The translations under genes were made by a program, and so were the position numbers. Under the pieces are notes generated by a model that had not been told where the DNA came from, did no database searches, and worked only from the letters and a program-made list of their open reading frames with translations. Positions 7,427 to 15,951 of a stretch of DNA of 64,000 nucleotides are shown here, piece by piece; position 1 is the first letter of the stretch; every line of letters starts with the position of its first letter. The DNA is from DASWJZ01 sp963805325 (GTDB lineage Bacteria > Pseudomonadota > Alphaproteobacteria > Rhizobiales > Afifellaceae): the NCBI GenBank assembly GCA_963805325.1, contig CAWDTS010000022.1:372001-436000 (forward strand). Direction: 5' to 3'.

Positions 7427-9949
7427 TCAGCCGACGCCGTCCTGGACCAGAATCTCGCGTTTTCCGGCGTGGTTTGCGGATCCGACCACGCCCTCCTGCT
7501 CCATCCGCTCGATCAGCGAGGCGGCGCGGTTGTAGCCGATCGAGAGCCGCCGCTGGATGTAGCTGGTCGAGGCCTTGCGGTCGCGCAGCACCACGGCGAC
7601 GGCCTGGTCGTAGAGATCGTTCGATTCCTCCGAGCCGCCGGCCATCGCTTCGAAGCCGCCGCCTTCCGACTCATCTTCGTCGGTGATCGAATCGAGGTAG
7701 TCCGGCACGCCCTGTTCCTTCAGGTGCGCGACGATGTCCTCCACCTCCTCGTCGGAGACGAAGGGGCCGTGCACGCGCTGGATGCGGCCGCCGCCGGCCA
7801 TGTAGAGCATGTCGCCCTGGCCGAGCAGCTGCTCGGCGCCCTGCTCGCCGAGGATCGTGCGGCTGTCGATCTTGGACGTGACCTGGAAGGAGATGCGGGT
7901 CGGGAAGTTCGCCTTGATGGTGCCGGTGATGACGTCGACGGAGGGACGCTGCGTCGCCATGACGACGTGGATGCCGGCGGCGCGCGCCATCTGCGCAAGA
8001 CGCTGCACGGCGCCTTCGATGTCCTTGCCGGCGACCATCATCAGGTCGGCCATCTCGTCGATGATGACGACGATGAACGGCATCGGCTCGAGCTTCAGCT
8101 CCTCGGTCTCGAAGATCGGCTCGCCGGTCTCGTGGTCGAATCCGGTCTGCACCGTGCGCGTCAGCACTTCCTTCTTCTTGGCGGCGATGGCGATGCGCTG
8201 GTTGTAGCCCTCGATGTTGCGCACACCGAGCTTCGACATCTTCTTGTAGCGATCCTCCATCTCGCGCACCGTCCACTTGAGCGCCACGACCGCCTTGCGC
8301 GGATCGGTGACGACGGGCGCGAGGAGATGCGGAATGCCGTCGTAGACGGACAGCTCCAGCATCTTCGGATCGATCATGATGAGACGGCACTGGTCCGGCT
8401 TCAGCCGATAGAGCAGCGACAGGATCATGGTGTTGATGGCGACCGACTTGCCGGAGCCGGTGGTGCCGGCGATGAGCAGATGCGGCATCTTGGCGAGGTC
8501 GGCGATGACCGGCTCGCCGTTGATCATCTTGCCGAGCGAAAGCGCCAGCTTCGCCTTGGAGGAGTCGAAGTCGGTGGAGGCGAGCAGCTCCCTGAGATAG
8601 ACGGTCTCGCGATGCGCGTTCGGGAGCTCGATGCCGATGGCGTTCTTGCCCGGGATGACGGCGACGCGCGCGGAGATCGCACTCATGGAGCGGGCGATAT
8701 CGTCGGCGAGCCCGATGACGCGCGAGGACTTGATGCCGGGCGCCGGCTCCAGCTCGTAGAGCGTCACCACCGGGCCGGGGCGGACGTTGATGATCTCGCC
8801 CTTGACGCCGAAATCCTCAAGCACGCCTTCCAGGAGCCGCGCATTCTGCTCGAGCGCGGCGGGATCGATAATGGTGTCGCGCTTGCGCTGCTTCGGGGCC
8901 TCGGAGAGGAGATGCAGCGGCGGCAGCTCGAACTCGCCGGAGGGAAGCAGGGAGGGCTGCGCCTCCTTCTTTGCGCGGGCGCTCGGCTTCGGGCGCGGCG
9001 CCGCGGGCTGCACGACGGCCCTCGCGGCGCGCGCCGGCGCGGTGTGCTCCTCGATGGCCTCGGCGAAGGCATCGTCGAGATCGGAATCGACGTCGAAGTC
9101 GATATCGTCGTCAGAGATGAAGAGCGGCTCGCGGCGGCTGGAGAGCGCCAGCGAAGCGCGCATCTCGCCAAGCCGCGCAGAGCGCTTGGAGACCTGCCGC
9201 CGGAGCGCGCGTCCGAGCGCGGCCTTGGTGCTCAAGGCGACGTGCCCGAGAACCCCGGCGAGGAGAGCGAGCTTTCCGTTCGAGCTTTCCGGCGCGTCCT
9301 CGTCTTCCTCCCCGTCTTCGTCATCCTCGTCGATCTCCTCCGGCATCACGCGGCGAGACGGACGGGGGCGCGCGGAGGCGGCGAGCGGCATGCGCAGGCA
9401 TGCGGCGGAGAGGCACATCAGCGAGAGGCCGGACATGATGACAAAGACCGCGGCATAGAGGCCGATCGAAAGCGAGCCGCCGCCGAACCATTCGAGGACG
9501 CCGAGCGTCAGATCGCCGACGGCGCCGCCGAGACCGGTCGGGAGCGGCCATTGCGCGAGCACTGGAAGGCAGGCGAGCGTGGTCGACAGCGCGACAATGC
9601 CGCCGAGCCAAAGAAGGCCCTGATGGATCGGGCGGCGCGGACGGCGCAGTCGAAAGAGATTCCAGCCCCAGAACCCGACCGGGAACACGATGCCGATGAC
9701 GGCGAAGCCGAAGAACTGCATGGCGAGATCGGCAAAGGCCGCGCCGGGACGTCCGAGGAGATTCCGCGCCGCTCCGTCGATCGGATAGCTGAAGCTCGGG
9801 TCGTCGACGTGCCAGGTGATCAGGCTGACGAGGAGGCCGGCGGCGAGGGTCTGGAGCGCCACTCCGCCGAGGCGCCAGGCATGTCGCCTGAGAAACTCGG
9901 AGAGGACGTTATCGTGGGTCGGGTGATCGCGCAGGATGGCGTACGTCAT
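7427..9949 (-). CDS. ftsK: DNA translocase FtsK
   Basis: Membrane-anchored motor that clears chromosome dimers and DNA at the division septum. About 840 residues. Four N-terminal transmembrane helices lie in the first 200 residues, followed by an acidic and alanine-proline-rich linker (about 200-350) and a RecA-like motor with Walker A GTTGSGKS and Walker B PFIVVIIDEMADLM. The C-terminal gamma winged helix (SYIQRRLSIGYNRAASLI) recognises KOPS sites. An in-frame GTG at 9964 would add five residues; neither start has a clear ribosome-binding site. Confidence 0.95.
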   Translation of the reverse strand: MTYAILRDHPTHDNVLSEFLRRHAWRLGGVALQTLAAGLLVSLITWHVDDPSFSYPIDGAARNLLGRPGAAFADLAMQFFGFAVIGIVFPVGFWGWNLFRLRRPRRPIHQGLLWLGGIVALSTTLACLPVLAQWPLPTGLGGAVGDLTLGVLEWFGGGSLSIGLYAAVFVIMSGLSLMCLSAACLRMPLAASARPRPSRRVMPEEIDEDDEDGEEDEDAPESSNGKLALLAGVLGHVALSTKAALGRALRRQVSKRSARLGEMRASLALSSRREPLFISDDDIDFDVDSDLDDAFAEAIEEHTAPARAARAVVQPAAPRPKPSARAKKEAQPSLLPSGEFELPPLHLLSEAPKQRKRDTIIDPAALEQNARLLEGVLEDFGVKGEIINVRPGPVVTLYELEPAPGIKSSRVIGLADDIARSMSAISARVAVIPGKNAIGIELPNAHRETVYLRELLASTDFDSSKAKLALSLGKMINGEPVIADLAKMPHLLIAGTTGSGKSVAINTMILSLLYRLKPDQCRLIMIDPKMLELSVYDGIPHLLAPVVTDPRKAVVALKWTVREMEDRYKKMSKLGVRNIEGYNQRIAIAAKKKEVLTRTVQTGFDHETGEPIFETEELKLEPMPFIVVIIDEMADLMMVAGKDIEGAVQRLAQMARAAGIHVVMATQRPSVDVITGTIKANFPTRISFQVTSKIDSRTILGEQGAEQLLGQGDMLYMAGGGRIQRVHGPFVSDEEVEDIVAHLKEQGVPDYLDSITDEDESEGGGFEAMAGGSEESNDLYDQAVAVVLRDRKASTSYIQRRLSIGYNRAASLIERMEQEGVVGSANHAGKREILVQDGVG

Positions 9950-10080
9950 GCTAGGTCGCCGCACAAATTGGAGAGCTTTCGCGACCCTAGGGCGACGTAG
10001 TTAAGGTGCGTTTAACCAGGGCCGCGCCCAGGGGGAAAAGCCGGCCGCGGAGCGTCAACGCAACGAGGCGCCGGGCAAAG

Positions 10081-10109
10081 AAAAAGCCCGGCTGCCTGCG
10101 CAGCCGGGC
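10081..10109 (-). terminator. Rho-independent terminator after amtB
   Basis: On the minus strand, a long GC-rich stem (GCCCGGCTGC paired with GCAGCCGGGC) is followed directly by TTTTTC. It starts 25 bases after the amtB stop codon. Confidence 0.85.
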
Positions 10110-10134
10110 CAGTCTTGGGAGGAGTACGGTTCGG

Positions 10135-11499
10135 CTACTGGATAACTTCGCCGTGCAGGTTGATATCGAGACCTTCGACCTCGACCTCTTTGCTGACGCG
10201 GAGGCCCATGGTCATGTCGATGATCTTGAGGATCACGAAGGTCCCGACGCCGGACCAGACGATCGTGGCGATCGTGCCGAGGAACTGCGTCCAGACCTGA
10301 CCGGCATTACCGTCGATCAGGCCCGAGTGCCCTTCGCCACCCACTGCCGACACGGCGAAGACGCCGGTCAATATCGCGCCCACGAACCCGCCAACGCCGT
10401 GCACGCCGAAGGCGTCGAGCGAGTCGTCGTAGCCGATCATGCCCTTCAGCCACAGCGCCGACCAGGCGCAGATGATGCCGGCGGCGATGCCGATCACCAG
10501 CCCGCCCATCGGGTCGACCCAGCCGGAAGCCGGCGTCACCGCGACGAGGCCGGCGACGGCACCGGAGATGATGCCCAGAACGCTGGGCTTGCCCTTCGCC
10601 ATCCACTCGACAAACATCCAGGCAAGCGCCGCAGCGGCAGTGGCAATCTGCGTTACCGCCATGGCCATGCCGGCGCGGCCGTCGGAAGCAAGCTCGGAAC
10701 CGGCGTTGAACCCGAACCAGCCGACCCACAGCAGCGAGGCGCCGATCATCGACAGCACGAGGTTATGCGGCGCCATGTTCTCGGAGCCGTAGCCGGTGCG
10801 CTTGCCGAGGACGAGTGCGCAAACCAGACCCGCGACGCCGGCATTGATGTGGACAACGGTGCCGCCGGCGAAGTCGAGAACGCCCAAGGTGCCGAGGAAC
10901 CCGCCGCCCCAGACCCAATGCGCGATCGGGCTGTAGACGACGATCGACCAGATGCCCATGAACCACAGCATTGCGGAGAACTTCATGCGGTCCGCGAAGG
11001 CGCCGCAGATGAGGGCCGGCGTGATGATCGCGAAGGTCATCTGGAACATCATGAAGACGGATTCGGGAATGGTGCCCGACAGCACGTCGACGCCCATGCC
11101 AGCGAGGAAGAACCTCGACATGCCCCCGACATAGGCCTGCGTCCCTCCGCCGTCGGTGAAGGCCAGCGAGTAGCCGATGACCATCCAGATGATCGTCACC
11201 AGACAGGTGATGGCGAAGCTCTGCATCACGGTGGCGAGCACGTTCTTCTTACGCACCATGCCGCCGTAGAAGAGCGCCAGACCAGGGACGGTCATCAAGA
11301 GGACCAGGGCGGTTGAGGTCAGCATCCAGGCGGTGTCGCCACGGTCCAACGTGGGCGCGGCGTCGGCCGGTGCCGCCGCCTCGGTTGACGCCGCTGCCGG
11401 CTGATCGGTCGACATGGTGTCCTGAGCGAAGGCCGGCATCGCCAGCGCCGCGAAGAGCAGGCCGACCATCAAAAGAATTCTAGCTGCGAAGCAGCGCAT
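10135..11499 (-). CDS. amtB: Ammonium transporter AmtB
   Basis: Inner-membrane trimeric ammonium channel, 454 residues. The signal peptide MRCFAARILLMVGLLFAAL ends near AFAQD. A long alanine-proline linker follows, then about 11 transmembrane helices. Family signatures include FYGGMVRKKN, the twin pore histidines in APHNLVLS-type and AFGVHGVGG segments, and WVGWFGFNAG. The start at 11499 is chosen because GGAG sits 6 bases upstream; an ATG at 11511 is also in frame. It follows glnK on the same strand, as is usual, because the PII protein GlnK plugs this channel when nitrogen is plentiful. Confidence 0.95.
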   Translation of the reverse strand: MRCFAARILLMVGLLFAALAMPAFAQDTMSTDQPAAASTEAAAPADAAPTLDRGDTAWMLTSTALVLLMTVPGLALFYGGMVRKKNVLATVMQSFAITCLVTIIWMVIGYSLAFTDGGGTQAYVGGMSRFFLAGMGVDVLSGTIPESVFMMFQMTFAIITPALICGAFADRMKFSAMLWFMGIWSIVVYSPIAHWVWGGGFLGTLGVLDFAGGTVVHINAGVAGLVCALVLGKRTGYGSENMAPHNLVLSMIGASLLWVGWFGFNAGSELASDGRAGMAMAVTQIATAAAALAWMFVEWMAKGKPSVLGIISGAVAGLVAVTPASGWVDPMGGLVIGIAAGIICAWSALWLKGMIGYDDSLDAFGVHGVGGFVGAILTGVFAVSAVGGEGHSGLIDGNAGQVWTQFLGTIATIVWSGVGTFVILKIIDMTMGLRVSKEVEVEGLDINLHGEVIQ

Positions 11500-11681
11500 T
11501 GCGTTCTCCATCGTTGTTACCCGCAGGGAGGGAGAGCCAGCATCGCGGCGCTCTGACGCGAAGCGATACAAGGGGCGTGCCAAACTGCCTTGCGGGCCGA
11601 TCGGCGACGTTTTCAGTCCGTCTGCACAAGTTTTCATCATGTTAAGAAACCGTGAACGGGGCATGCCTAAGAGTTAGGCAC

Positions 11682-12020
11682 CTAGAGTGCCTCGGCATTT
11701 GTTTCCCCGGTGCGGATGCGGAGTGCGCTCTCCAGATCGAGCACAAAGATCTTGCCGTCCCCGATCTGGCCGGTTTTGGCGGCTTCGGCGATGGTTTCGA
11801 CCACTTTGTCGGCCTCGGCAGCGCCGACGGCGACCTCAACCTTGAGCTTCGGCAGAAAGCTCACGGCGTATTCGGCGCCGCGGTAAATCTCGGTATGGCC
11901 CTTCTGACGGCCGTAACCCTTGACTTCCGTGACGGTCAGACCCTGCACGCCGATGCCAGTCAGGGCATCCCTGACCGCATCCAGCTTGAAGGGTTTGATG
12001 ATGGCAATGACGAGCTTCAT
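11682..12020 (-). CDS. glnK: Nitrogen regulatory protein P-II
   Basis: Trimeric PII signal protein of 112 residues that senses 2-oxoglutarate and ATP/ADP and controls AmtB and nitrogen regulators. The T-loop contains RQKGHTEIYRGAEY with the uridylylation tyrosine at residue 51, and the C-terminal GDGKIFVLDLESALRIRTGE is standard. Its position just upstream of amtB identifies it as GlnK rather than GlnB. A sigma-54-like promoter lies about 80 bases upstream, which fits NtrC control during nitrogen limitation. Confidence 0.95.
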   Translation of the reverse strand: MKLVIAIIKPFKLDAVRDALTGIGVQGLTVTEVKGYGRQKGHTEIYRGAEYAVSFLPKLKVEVAVGAAEADKVVETIAEAAKTGQIGDGKIFVLDLESALRIRTGETNAEAL

Positions 12021-12100
12021 TGGGCATGTGCTCCATGACTAGAGTCGGCGAACCGGCCATGCCGCGGAGAAGCCGGGCACAGTCGCTCAGCGGGAGCATT

Positions 12101-12117
12101 TCAAGACTCGTGCCAAT
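12101..12117 (-). promoter_or_regulatory. Candidate sigma-54 promoter of glnK-amtB
   Basis: On the minus strand the bases read TTGGCACGAGTCTTGAA. This matches the -24 element TGGCAC and the -12 element TTGCA/W at the correct spacing, except that the usual GC of the -12 box is GA. It sits about 80 bases upstream of glnK, where an RpoN/NtrC promoter is expected from other proteobacteria. Confidence 0.6.
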
Positions 12118-12142
12118 CGGGACGGGTGGAACCGCGCCGGAC

Positions 12143-13015
12143 CTATTCTTTCGCGTCCTTCCAGACCCGAATCAGGCCCTCCTGCGCCACTGAGGCGACA
12201 TGCACGCCGGCGCGGGTGAAAATGGCGCCACGGTTAAAACCGCGGGAGCCGAAGGCGGTCGGGCTGTCCTGCGAGTAGAGGAGCCAGTCGTCGGCGCGGA
12301 ACGGGCGGTGGAACCACAATGCGTGATCGAGGCTCGCCACCTGCAGGTCGCGGTCGAAGAGCGTTCGGGCGTGCGGGTAGAGCGACGTATCGAGAAGCAT
12401 CATGTCGGAGGCGTAGGCGAGCACGCATTTCTGCACGACCGGATCGTCGGGCAGCGGACCGGTGGTGCGGAACCAGACGTGCTGCACCGGATCGAGCTTT
12501 TCGCGCGTCACGTAGTGGCGCAGGCTGACGGGCCGCAGCTCGATCGGCCGCTCGCGCCGCCAATAGCCCTTCATCGGTTCGCGTGCGCTTTCCATGAACT
12601 GGCGCTTCAGCTCGTCCTCCGACATCAGCTCTTCGGGCGGCGGGACGTTCGGCGCCGGCATCTGATGGTCGAGGCCCTCCTCCTCCACCTGAAAGGAGGC
12701 GGACATGGAAAAGATCGCATGGCCGTGCTGGATCGCCACCACGCGCCGCGTCACGAAGCTCTTGCCGTCGCGGATGCGGTCGACCTCGTAGATGATGGGG
12801 ACGCCGGGGTCGCCCGGCCGCAGGAAGTAGGCGTGCAGCGAATGCGCCTTGCGGTCGGGCTCGACCGTGCGTGATGCGGCGACGAGCGCCTGTCCGATGA
12901 CCTGCCCGCCGAAAACCCGCTGCCAACCATCTTCGGGACTGCGACCGCGGAAGAGGTTGTGCTCGAGCGGCTCCAGGTCGAGGATATTGAGCAGGTTCTC
13001 GACGGCGACTGCCAC
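12143..13015 (-). CDS. tesB: Acyl-CoA thioesterase II
   Basis: Double-hotdog thioesterase that hydrolyses medium and long acyl-CoA to free acid and CoA in the cytoplasm. The 290 residues match TesB in length. Signatures are LFRGRSPEDGWQRVFGGQV near the start, LHAYFLRPGDP, the catalytic aspartate in MLLDTSLYP, the SLDHALWFHRPFRADDW segment and the C-terminal VASVAQEGL with the catalytic glutamine. It is transcribed divergently from the ubiquinone hydroxylase gene, with about 100 bases between the starts. Confidence 0.95.
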   Translation of the reverse strand: MAVAVENLLNILDLEPLEHNLFRGRSPEDGWQRVFGGQVIGQALVAASRTVEPDRKAHSLHAYFLRPGDPGVPIIYEVDRIRDGKSFVTRRVVAIQHGHAIFSMSASFQVEEEGLDHQMPAPNVPPPEELMSEDELKRQFMESAREPMKGYWRRERPIELRPVSLRHYVTREKLDPVQHVWFRTTGPLPDDPVVQKCVLAYASDMMLLDTSLYPHARTLFDRDLQVASLDHALWFHRPFRADDWLLYSQDSPTAFGSRGFNRGAIFTRAGVHVASVAQEGLIRVWKDAKE

Positions 13016-13114
13016 GGTGTCCTCGCCCGAATCGCGCCCACACGTCGCGTGCGGGCCAAGTGAGGCGGAAACTCGGCAGAGGCGGCGGCGAAGTCAAGCG
13101 CAGGAGCGTCACGG

Positions 13115-14357
13115 ATGGCCGACGGGCCGCAGACTGATATCCTGATTGCCGGCGGCGGCTCGGCCGGGCTGACGGCGGCGCTGGCGATCAAGCGGAGCGC
13201 GCCCGACCTTCAGCTCGAGGTCGTCGACGCAAAGGCGCCGGGAGGAGGGGCGCTCGGCGCAGGAAAGCGCGACGAACGCGCCTCCGCGATCGCCGCCGCG
13301 GCGCGACGCATGCTCGAACGGCTCGATGTGTGGAAGGCGGTCGAGGCCGACGCGCAGCCCATACTTTCGATGGAGATCACCGACAGCCGGTACTGGCGAT
13401 GCGGTGCGGCCGATCTTTCTCACTTTCGACGGACGCGTGAGCGAGGGCGAGCCGTTCGCGCACATGGTGCCGAACGAGCCGCTTCTTTCCGCGCTTCGCG
13501 ATGCAACGCTTGCGGCCGGGATCAGATTGACCCAGCCCGACTCGGTCGAGCGCTTCACGGCGGACGACGCGCGTGTTGATGTCGGGCTTTCCACAAACGG
13601 ATCGCGGCAGGCGAAGCTTCTCGTCGCCGCCGACGGCATTCGCTCGCGGCTTCGCGCGCTGGCCGGCATCAAGACTGTGACCTGGTCCTATCCGCAGGTC
13701 GCGCTCGTCGCGACCGTCAAGCATGAGCGGCCGCACGACGGCGTCGCGGTCGAGCATTTTCTGCCGAGCGGGCCGTTCGCCATCTTGCCGCTCAAGGACA
13801 ATCGCTCGTCGCTCGTCTGGACGGAGCGCCAGGCGGAAGCGGACAAGCTTATGAAGAGCGACGATTTCGTCTTTCTCGTCGAGCTTGAACGGCGCTTTGG
13901 GCATCGGCTCGGGGCGCTCGAGTTGGCCGGTCCGCGTGCGGCCTATCCGCTCAGCCTGACGCTGGCGCGCGATTTCGTGCGTCCGCGTTTCGCGCTTCTC
14001 GGCGACGCCGCGCACGGCATCCATCCGATCGCGGGTCAGGGACTCAACATGAGCTTCCGCGACGCGGCGGCGCTGGCCGAGACGATCGTCGACGCGCATC
14101 GCATCGGGCTCGACATCGGCTCGCTCGAAGTGCTTCGCCGCTACGAGCGGTGGCGGCGCTACGACACGTGGCAGATGGGCGTCATGACGGATGTGTTGAA
14201 CCGTCTCTTCTCCAACGACCTCGCGCCCGTCCGCGCGCTTCGCGATTTCGGGCTGGGCATCGTCGACCGGCTGCCGAAGCTGAAATCGATGTTCATCGGC
14301 GAGGCGGCCGGGCTTTCCGGCGATCTGCCGAAGCTGCTTCGGGGCGAGGCGATCTAG
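13115..14357 (+). CDS. UbiH/UbiF/COQ6-family FAD monooxygenase, interrupted by a +1 frameshift
   Basis: Flavoprotein hydroxylase of ubiquinone biosynthesis. The FAD-binding GGGSAGL motif is at residues 13-19. Downstream are LLVAADGIRSRLR (DG motif) and the second FAD motif FALLGDAAHGIHPIAGQGLNM. The frame shifts near base 13391: removing one t gives a continuous DSRTGDAVRPIFLTFDGR and about 413 residues, the normal length. Which ring position it hydroxylates cannot be decided. Because both halves are well conserved, the break is likely a sequencing error rather than a dead gene. Confidence 0.8.
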
Positions 14358-14410
14358 GCGCCGCGTTAACCGGCTATGCCTGCCTGACATTGCTGCATTG
14401 CGATATGGAT

Positions 14411-14434
14411 GCCTTGTGCATTGCAGCACAAGGC
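14411..14434 (+). promoter_or_regulatory. Perfect stem-loop between ubi hydroxylase and DUF1127 gene
   Basis: GCCTTGTGC and GCACAAGGC form a perfect 9-bp stem with a 6-base loop. No U-run follows, so it is not a classical terminator on the plus strand. It lies 79 bases upstream of a DUF1127 start and could be part of its 5' untranslated region or an operator. Confidence 0.45.
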
Positions 14435-14512
14435 ATAGGTTCGGTCTCAAAGAAGCGGTAAATCGCCGGTCGCCTGAAGGGAGAGGCAACCTGATCCCAT
14501 CAGGAGAAAATT

Positions 14513-14740
14513 ATGGCTGCCACGGCTTCCGCTCTTCGCGTCCCCCTCCAAGATCATTCTGCGGTCAATACTATGCCGTCTCCGGCAAGTTTGGCTGGGA
14601 GCATCGCGAAATTCTTCCGTTCACGCTGGATTTACATTTCGACCGTCTCGAAGCTCGAAAACTATAGCGAGCGAAACCTTCGGGACATGGGTGTCACGCA
14701 TGGGATCGAGGAATTCGCCCGTCGCGCCGCCGGCCTTTGA
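14513..14740 (+). CDS. DUF1127 domain protein
   Basis: A 75-residue protein. The C-terminal half reads LENYSERNLRDMGVTHGIEEF, a textbook DUF1127 signature (L-x-[DE]-x-L-x-D-[IM]-G-[IV]). The N-terminal half is a low-complexity leader of unknown role. AGGAG lies 5-9 bases before the ATG, so the start is well supported. It is followed 25 bases later by a second DUF1127-like gene. Family members elsewhere bind RNA or modulate stress and metabolism; nothing more specific can be said here. Confidence 0.85.
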   Translation: MAATASALRVPLQDHSAVNTMPSPASLAGSIAKFFRSRWIYISTVSKLENYSERNLRDMGVTHGIEEFARRAAGL

Positions 14741-14765
14741 TCTGGCATTACCTGGAATCATCATC

Positions 14766-15012
14766 ATGACCGATACCGCTTCCCACGACTTCGCCGAGGT
14801 CGCTCGTACCGACGGCGCTCGATTCGCGGATCGACGCCTTGCGCAATGCGTTCGCGTCCTATCGCAGGACGCGTGCGATCTATCGCCAGCAGCGGGCGGT
14901 CTATCTGCGGACGCTGCGCGAGCTTCAATCCTACCGGCCGCGGGAGCTGCACGATTTGCAGATCGACCCGGCCGACTTCAAAGCCGTCGCGCGCAAGCAG
15001 GCCGGCTGGTAA
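14766..15012 (+). CDS. Second DUF1127-like small protein, probably with a +1 frameshift
   Basis: From an ATG at 14766 the frame begins MTDTASHDFAEVA. The conserved part, IDALRNAFASYRRTRAIYR followed by LRELQSYRPRELHDLQI and ending at the stop at 15010-15012, lies in the next frame. The span is 247 bases, one more than a multiple of three, so a single inserted base around 14800-14825 would unite it into about 81 residues. The C-terminal pattern L-x-x-Y-x-x-R-E-L-x-D-L-x-I fits DUF1127. An independent start in the second frame (TTG near 14838) is the alternative. Confidence 0.55.
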
Positions 15013-15030
15013 CGCGCCGGGCGGCGCAAG

Positions 15031-15231
15031 TCAGTCCTCGAGCCGCCGCGCTTCCTCCTCGAGCAGGATCGGAATCCCGTCGCGGATCGGATAGGCGAGC
15101 TTCGCCGCGTGGCTGACGAGCTCCTGGCGTTCGCGATCATAGATCAGCGTCGTCTTCGTCACCGGGCAGACGAGGATTTCGAGGAGCTTCGGGTCGACCG
15201 CGCGTCCGCTTCTCGCCTCGCGTTCCGACAT
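15031..15231 (-). CDS. Trm112 family protein
   Basis: Small zinc-ribbon-like protein of 66 residues. The core VDPKLLEILVCPVTK and LAYPIRDGIPILL is the Trm112/YcaR signature. Eukaryotic and archaeal Trm112 activates several methyltransferases; in bacteria the role is not established, and only one cysteine of the usual zinc site is kept. The start at 15231 has GGGAG 4 bases upstream. An ATG at 15249 that overlaps the stop of the LON-domain gene as ATGA is the alternative, so translation coupling is likely. Confidence 0.85.
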   Translation of the reverse strand: MSEREARSGRAVDPKLLEILVCPVTKTTLIYDRERQELVSHAAKLAYPIRDGIPILLEEEARRLED

Positions 15232-15245
15232 CTCTCGCTCCCTGG

Positions 15246-15923
15246 TCATTGCAGCGGCGCGGAGGGCGCATTCGCACCGGCAAGCGCCATTTCGGTGATT
15301 GCGATCAGCGTGCGCGCGCGGGCCGCGTGGTCCGGCGATTCAAGCAGCGCCTGCTTTTCCGGCGGGCCCCACGGGCTCATCATGGAAAGCGCCGTCACGA
15401 GGCCGGCGTTCGAGGCGCGGTTCACGCTGTCCCAATCGGCTTCGAGGTCGTTCGCGTTGAGATAGTCGCGGAACGTGCGGAGCAGACCGGAGCGGTCGAC
15501 GCCATCCTCACCGCTCAGCGGCTCGGTCAGGTCGGCGAAGGTTTCGACCGAGATCCGACACTGACGATAGGGCGCGGTCGTGGCGATCTCATCGACGATG
15601 CGGAAGCGGCTGACGCCGGCAAGCATGATCGTGTAGCGCCCATCGCCGGTCTCGGAGAACTGGATGATGCGCCCAACGCAACCGACGTCGCAGAGCGGCG
15701 GGGCTGGCGAACGCTCCGATGCGTCGAGCGCAGGCTGGATCATGCCGATCACGCGGTCGCCGCTGAGCGCCGCGTCGATCATAGTTAGGTAGCGCGGCTC
15801 GAAGATGTTGAGCGGCATCTGGCCGCTCGGCAGAAGCAGTGCGCCGGCAAGCGGAAACACCGGCATGCTGTCGGGAACATCGGCGGCGCTCTCGTAGCGC
15901 TTGTTTCCCGCCATGACCGCCAT
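15246..15923 (-). CDS. LON peptidase substrate-binding domain protein
   Basis: A stand-alone LON N-terminal domain protein of about 225 residues, without an ATPase or protease domain. The signature reads MPVFPLAGALLLPSGQMPLNIFEPRYL, broken here by variable residues, followed by VGCVGRIIQF and RYTIMLAGVSRFRI. AGGA lies 8 bases before the ATG at 15923. Function is unknown. It sits in a compact minus-strand run with ybbN upstream (28-base gap) and Trm112 downstream, an order found in other Hyphomicrobiales. Confidence 0.9.
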   Translation of the reverse strand: MAVMAGNKRYESAADVPDSMPVFPLAGALLLPSGQMPLNIFEPRYLTMIDAALSGDRVIGMIQPALDASERSPAPPLCDVGCVGRIIQFSETGDGRYTIMLAGVSRFRIVDEIATTAPYRQCRISVETFADLTEPLSGEDGVDRSGLLRTFRDYLNANDLEADWDSVNRASNAGLVTALSMMSPWGPPEKQALLESPDHAARARTLIAITEMALAGANAPSAPLQ

Positions 15924-15951
15924 GTCGCTTTTCCTTTTTTGCCCTTTCGCC

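Noticed and set aside
7400..10000. Long open frame on the plus strand across ftsK
   Set aside because: It is the reverse-frame shadow of a GC-rich gene. The minus strand encodes FtsK with all motifs, and the plus-strand product is a low-complexity Asp/His/Arg-rich string.
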